This document shows positions 5,693 through 6,304 of a stretch of DNA of 6,304 nt, piece by piece. The notes below the pieces were generated by a model. It ran no database searches. It saw nothing but the letters and a program-made list of their open reading frames with translations, and had not been told where the DNA came from. The stretch covers positions 1 to 6,304 of the forward strand of contig JAEXBU010000021.1 in assembly GCA_023393815.1 (NCBI GenBank). Reading direction: 5' to 3'. Position numbers and translations under genes: made by a program. Source of the stretch: Bacillota bacterium. GTDB lineage: Bacteria > Bacillota > Clostridia > Tissierellales > Peptoniphilaceae. The number at the start of each line of letters is the position of its first letter. Position 1 is the first letter of the stretch.

Positions 5693-6181
5693 ATGAACAA
5701 ACAAGCCATCTACGACTTTTTGAAAGAAAAAAACATTCCCTACGAAGTCGACGAACACGAAGCCGTTATGAACATGGAAGAGTTGAACAAAGTCGATCTC
5801 CTCTACCCGAAGAGAGACGCCAAAAACCTCTTCGTCCGGGACGACAAAAAGAAAAACTACTACCTGATCACCGTCTTCGGCGACAAGCGCGTCGACCTGA
5901 AACAATTTAAGGAAAAACACAACACCCGCCGCCTGTCCTTCGGAAGCGACGGCGACCTGAAAGAAAAATTGGGACTGGAACCCGGCTCCGTCAGCCCCTT
6001 CGGCCTCTTAAACGACGCCGAACACGCCGTACACTTCTACCTGGATAGACAGTTTACCAAAAACGGCGGCATCATCGGCATCCACCCCAACGAAAACACC
6101 GCCACCGTGTGGCTCAAGGCCGAGGACTTGATTCAGCTCATAGAAGAGGCGGGAAACCCGGTGCACGTAGTGTCCATATAA
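5693..6181 (+). CDS. Prolyl-tRNA editing protein, YbaK/PrdX-like deacylase
   Basis: A 162-residue protein of the YbaK/ProRS INS-like superfamily, free-standing PrdX (ProX) type, of usual length. Such proteins act in trans in the cytosol and hydrolyse tRNA(Pro) mischarged with alanine. Landmarks: an N-terminal helix leading to IPYEVDEHEAV (15-25), a typical opening; KNLFVRDDKKKNYYL (44-58), with Lys44 at the place of the conserved catalytic-site lysine; the strand LITVFGDKRVDLK (58-70); LSFGS (81-85); GLEPGSVSPFGLLND (94-108), the conserved substrate-pocket loop; and IGIHPNENTATVWL (128-141). No ProRS is fused to it or lies nearby in the window. Substrate preference for alanine is inferred from the PrdX branch and has not been shown for this protein. 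It is monocistronic, with its own -10 box and terminator. Confidence 0.92.
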   Translation: MNKQAIYDFLKEKNIPYEVDEHEAVMNMEELNKVDLLYPKRDAKNLFVRDDKKKNYYLITVFGDKRVDLKQFKEKHNTRRLSFGSDGDLKEKLGLEPGSVSPFGLLNDAEHAVHFYLDRQFTKNGGIIGIHPNENTATVWLKAEDLIQLIEEAGNPVHVVSI

Positions 6182-6196
6182 CAGGGAAAAAAGAAG

Positions 6197-6224
6197 AAAA
6201 AAGCGTCCGCGGGGCGCTTTTTTT
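6197..6224 (+). terminator. Intrinsic terminator after the prolyl-tRNA editing gene
   Basis: The stem pairs GCGTCC (6203-6208) with GGCGCT-side bases 6212-6217, including one G-T pair, around a three-base loop. It is extended by six A-T pairs (6197-6202 with 6218-6223) and ends in seven T (6218-6224). Confidence 0.9.
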
Positions 6225-6248
6225 GTGGGAGAAAAAGGGGCGAAAAAT

Positions 6249-6304
6249 ATTTGTACAGAAGCATGTAAAATTACGGAATTAGTATAGATTTTTCATAGGG
6301 GGGG
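6249..6304 (+). promoter_or_regulatory. Probable promoter/leader region of a gene beyond the right edge
   Basis: No coding sequence is seen from 6225 to the end. An imperfect dyad pairs ATTTGTACA (6249-6257) with TGTAAAAT (6264-6271), one extra G in the left arm. Twelve bases later lies a -10-like TATAGA (6283-6288) without a clear -35, and the window ends in AGGGGGGG (6297-6304), which could be a Shine-Dalgarno site. The 8-base distance from -10 to that run equals the layout at 423-442. A plus-strand start codon just past the edge is therefore likely, but this is inference. Confidence 0.35.

Overview
The window looks like ordinary chromosomal DNA from a low-to-mid GC member of the Bacillota, most likely an anaerobe of the Clostridia/Tissierellia type. 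The reasons are strong AGGAGG ribosome binding sites, TATAAT -10 boxes, intrinsic terminators with T-runs, a YusI-type ArsC/Spx-like protein, an S-layer-homology surface protein, and an iron-type butanol dehydrogenase. The species cannot be named from the sequence. No mobile element, CRISPR array, tRNA, rRNA or known riboswitch is visible.

Layout, left to right. (1) 17-379, a small ArsC/Spx-like thioredoxin-fold protein. (2) 448-1992, a secreted cell-surface protein with a bacterial Ig-like domain and C-terminal SLH repeats in a permuted order, closed by a clear terminator at 1996-2021. (3) 2096-2815 and 2825-4303, a two-gene operon behind a good sigma-A-type promoter: a YcdX-like PHP-domain phosphatase followed 9 bases later by glutamyl-tRNA synthetase (gltX). 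It ends in a hairpin at 4304-4334. (4) 4396-5562 on the minus strand, an iron-containing NADPH-type alcohol dehydrogenase that converges on gltX. A bidirectional terminator at 4366-4395 separates the two. (5) 5693-6181, a YbaK/PrdX-type prolyl-tRNA editing protein, divergent from the dehydrogenase, with its own terminator at 6197-6224. (6) 6225-6304, non-coding, carrying an imperfect dyad, a possible -10 box and a G-rich Shine-Dalgarno-like run. It is probably the leader of a gene that starts just beyond the window.

The genes do not form one pathway. Two serve translation fidelity or supply (gltX, the tRNA editing protein), one is a metal-dependent phosphatase, one is fermentative or detoxifying redox metabolism, one is envelope structure and one is thiol redox. 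I did not find a clearly new system. The most noteworthy structure is a perfect 12-bp inverted repeat, TCGGGTATAATG, that contains both -10 boxes of the divergent dehydrogenase/tRNA-editing promoters. The next are the permuted SLH arrangement with an unrecognised N-terminal domain in the surface protein, and the lack of the usual fourth zinc ligand in GluRS.
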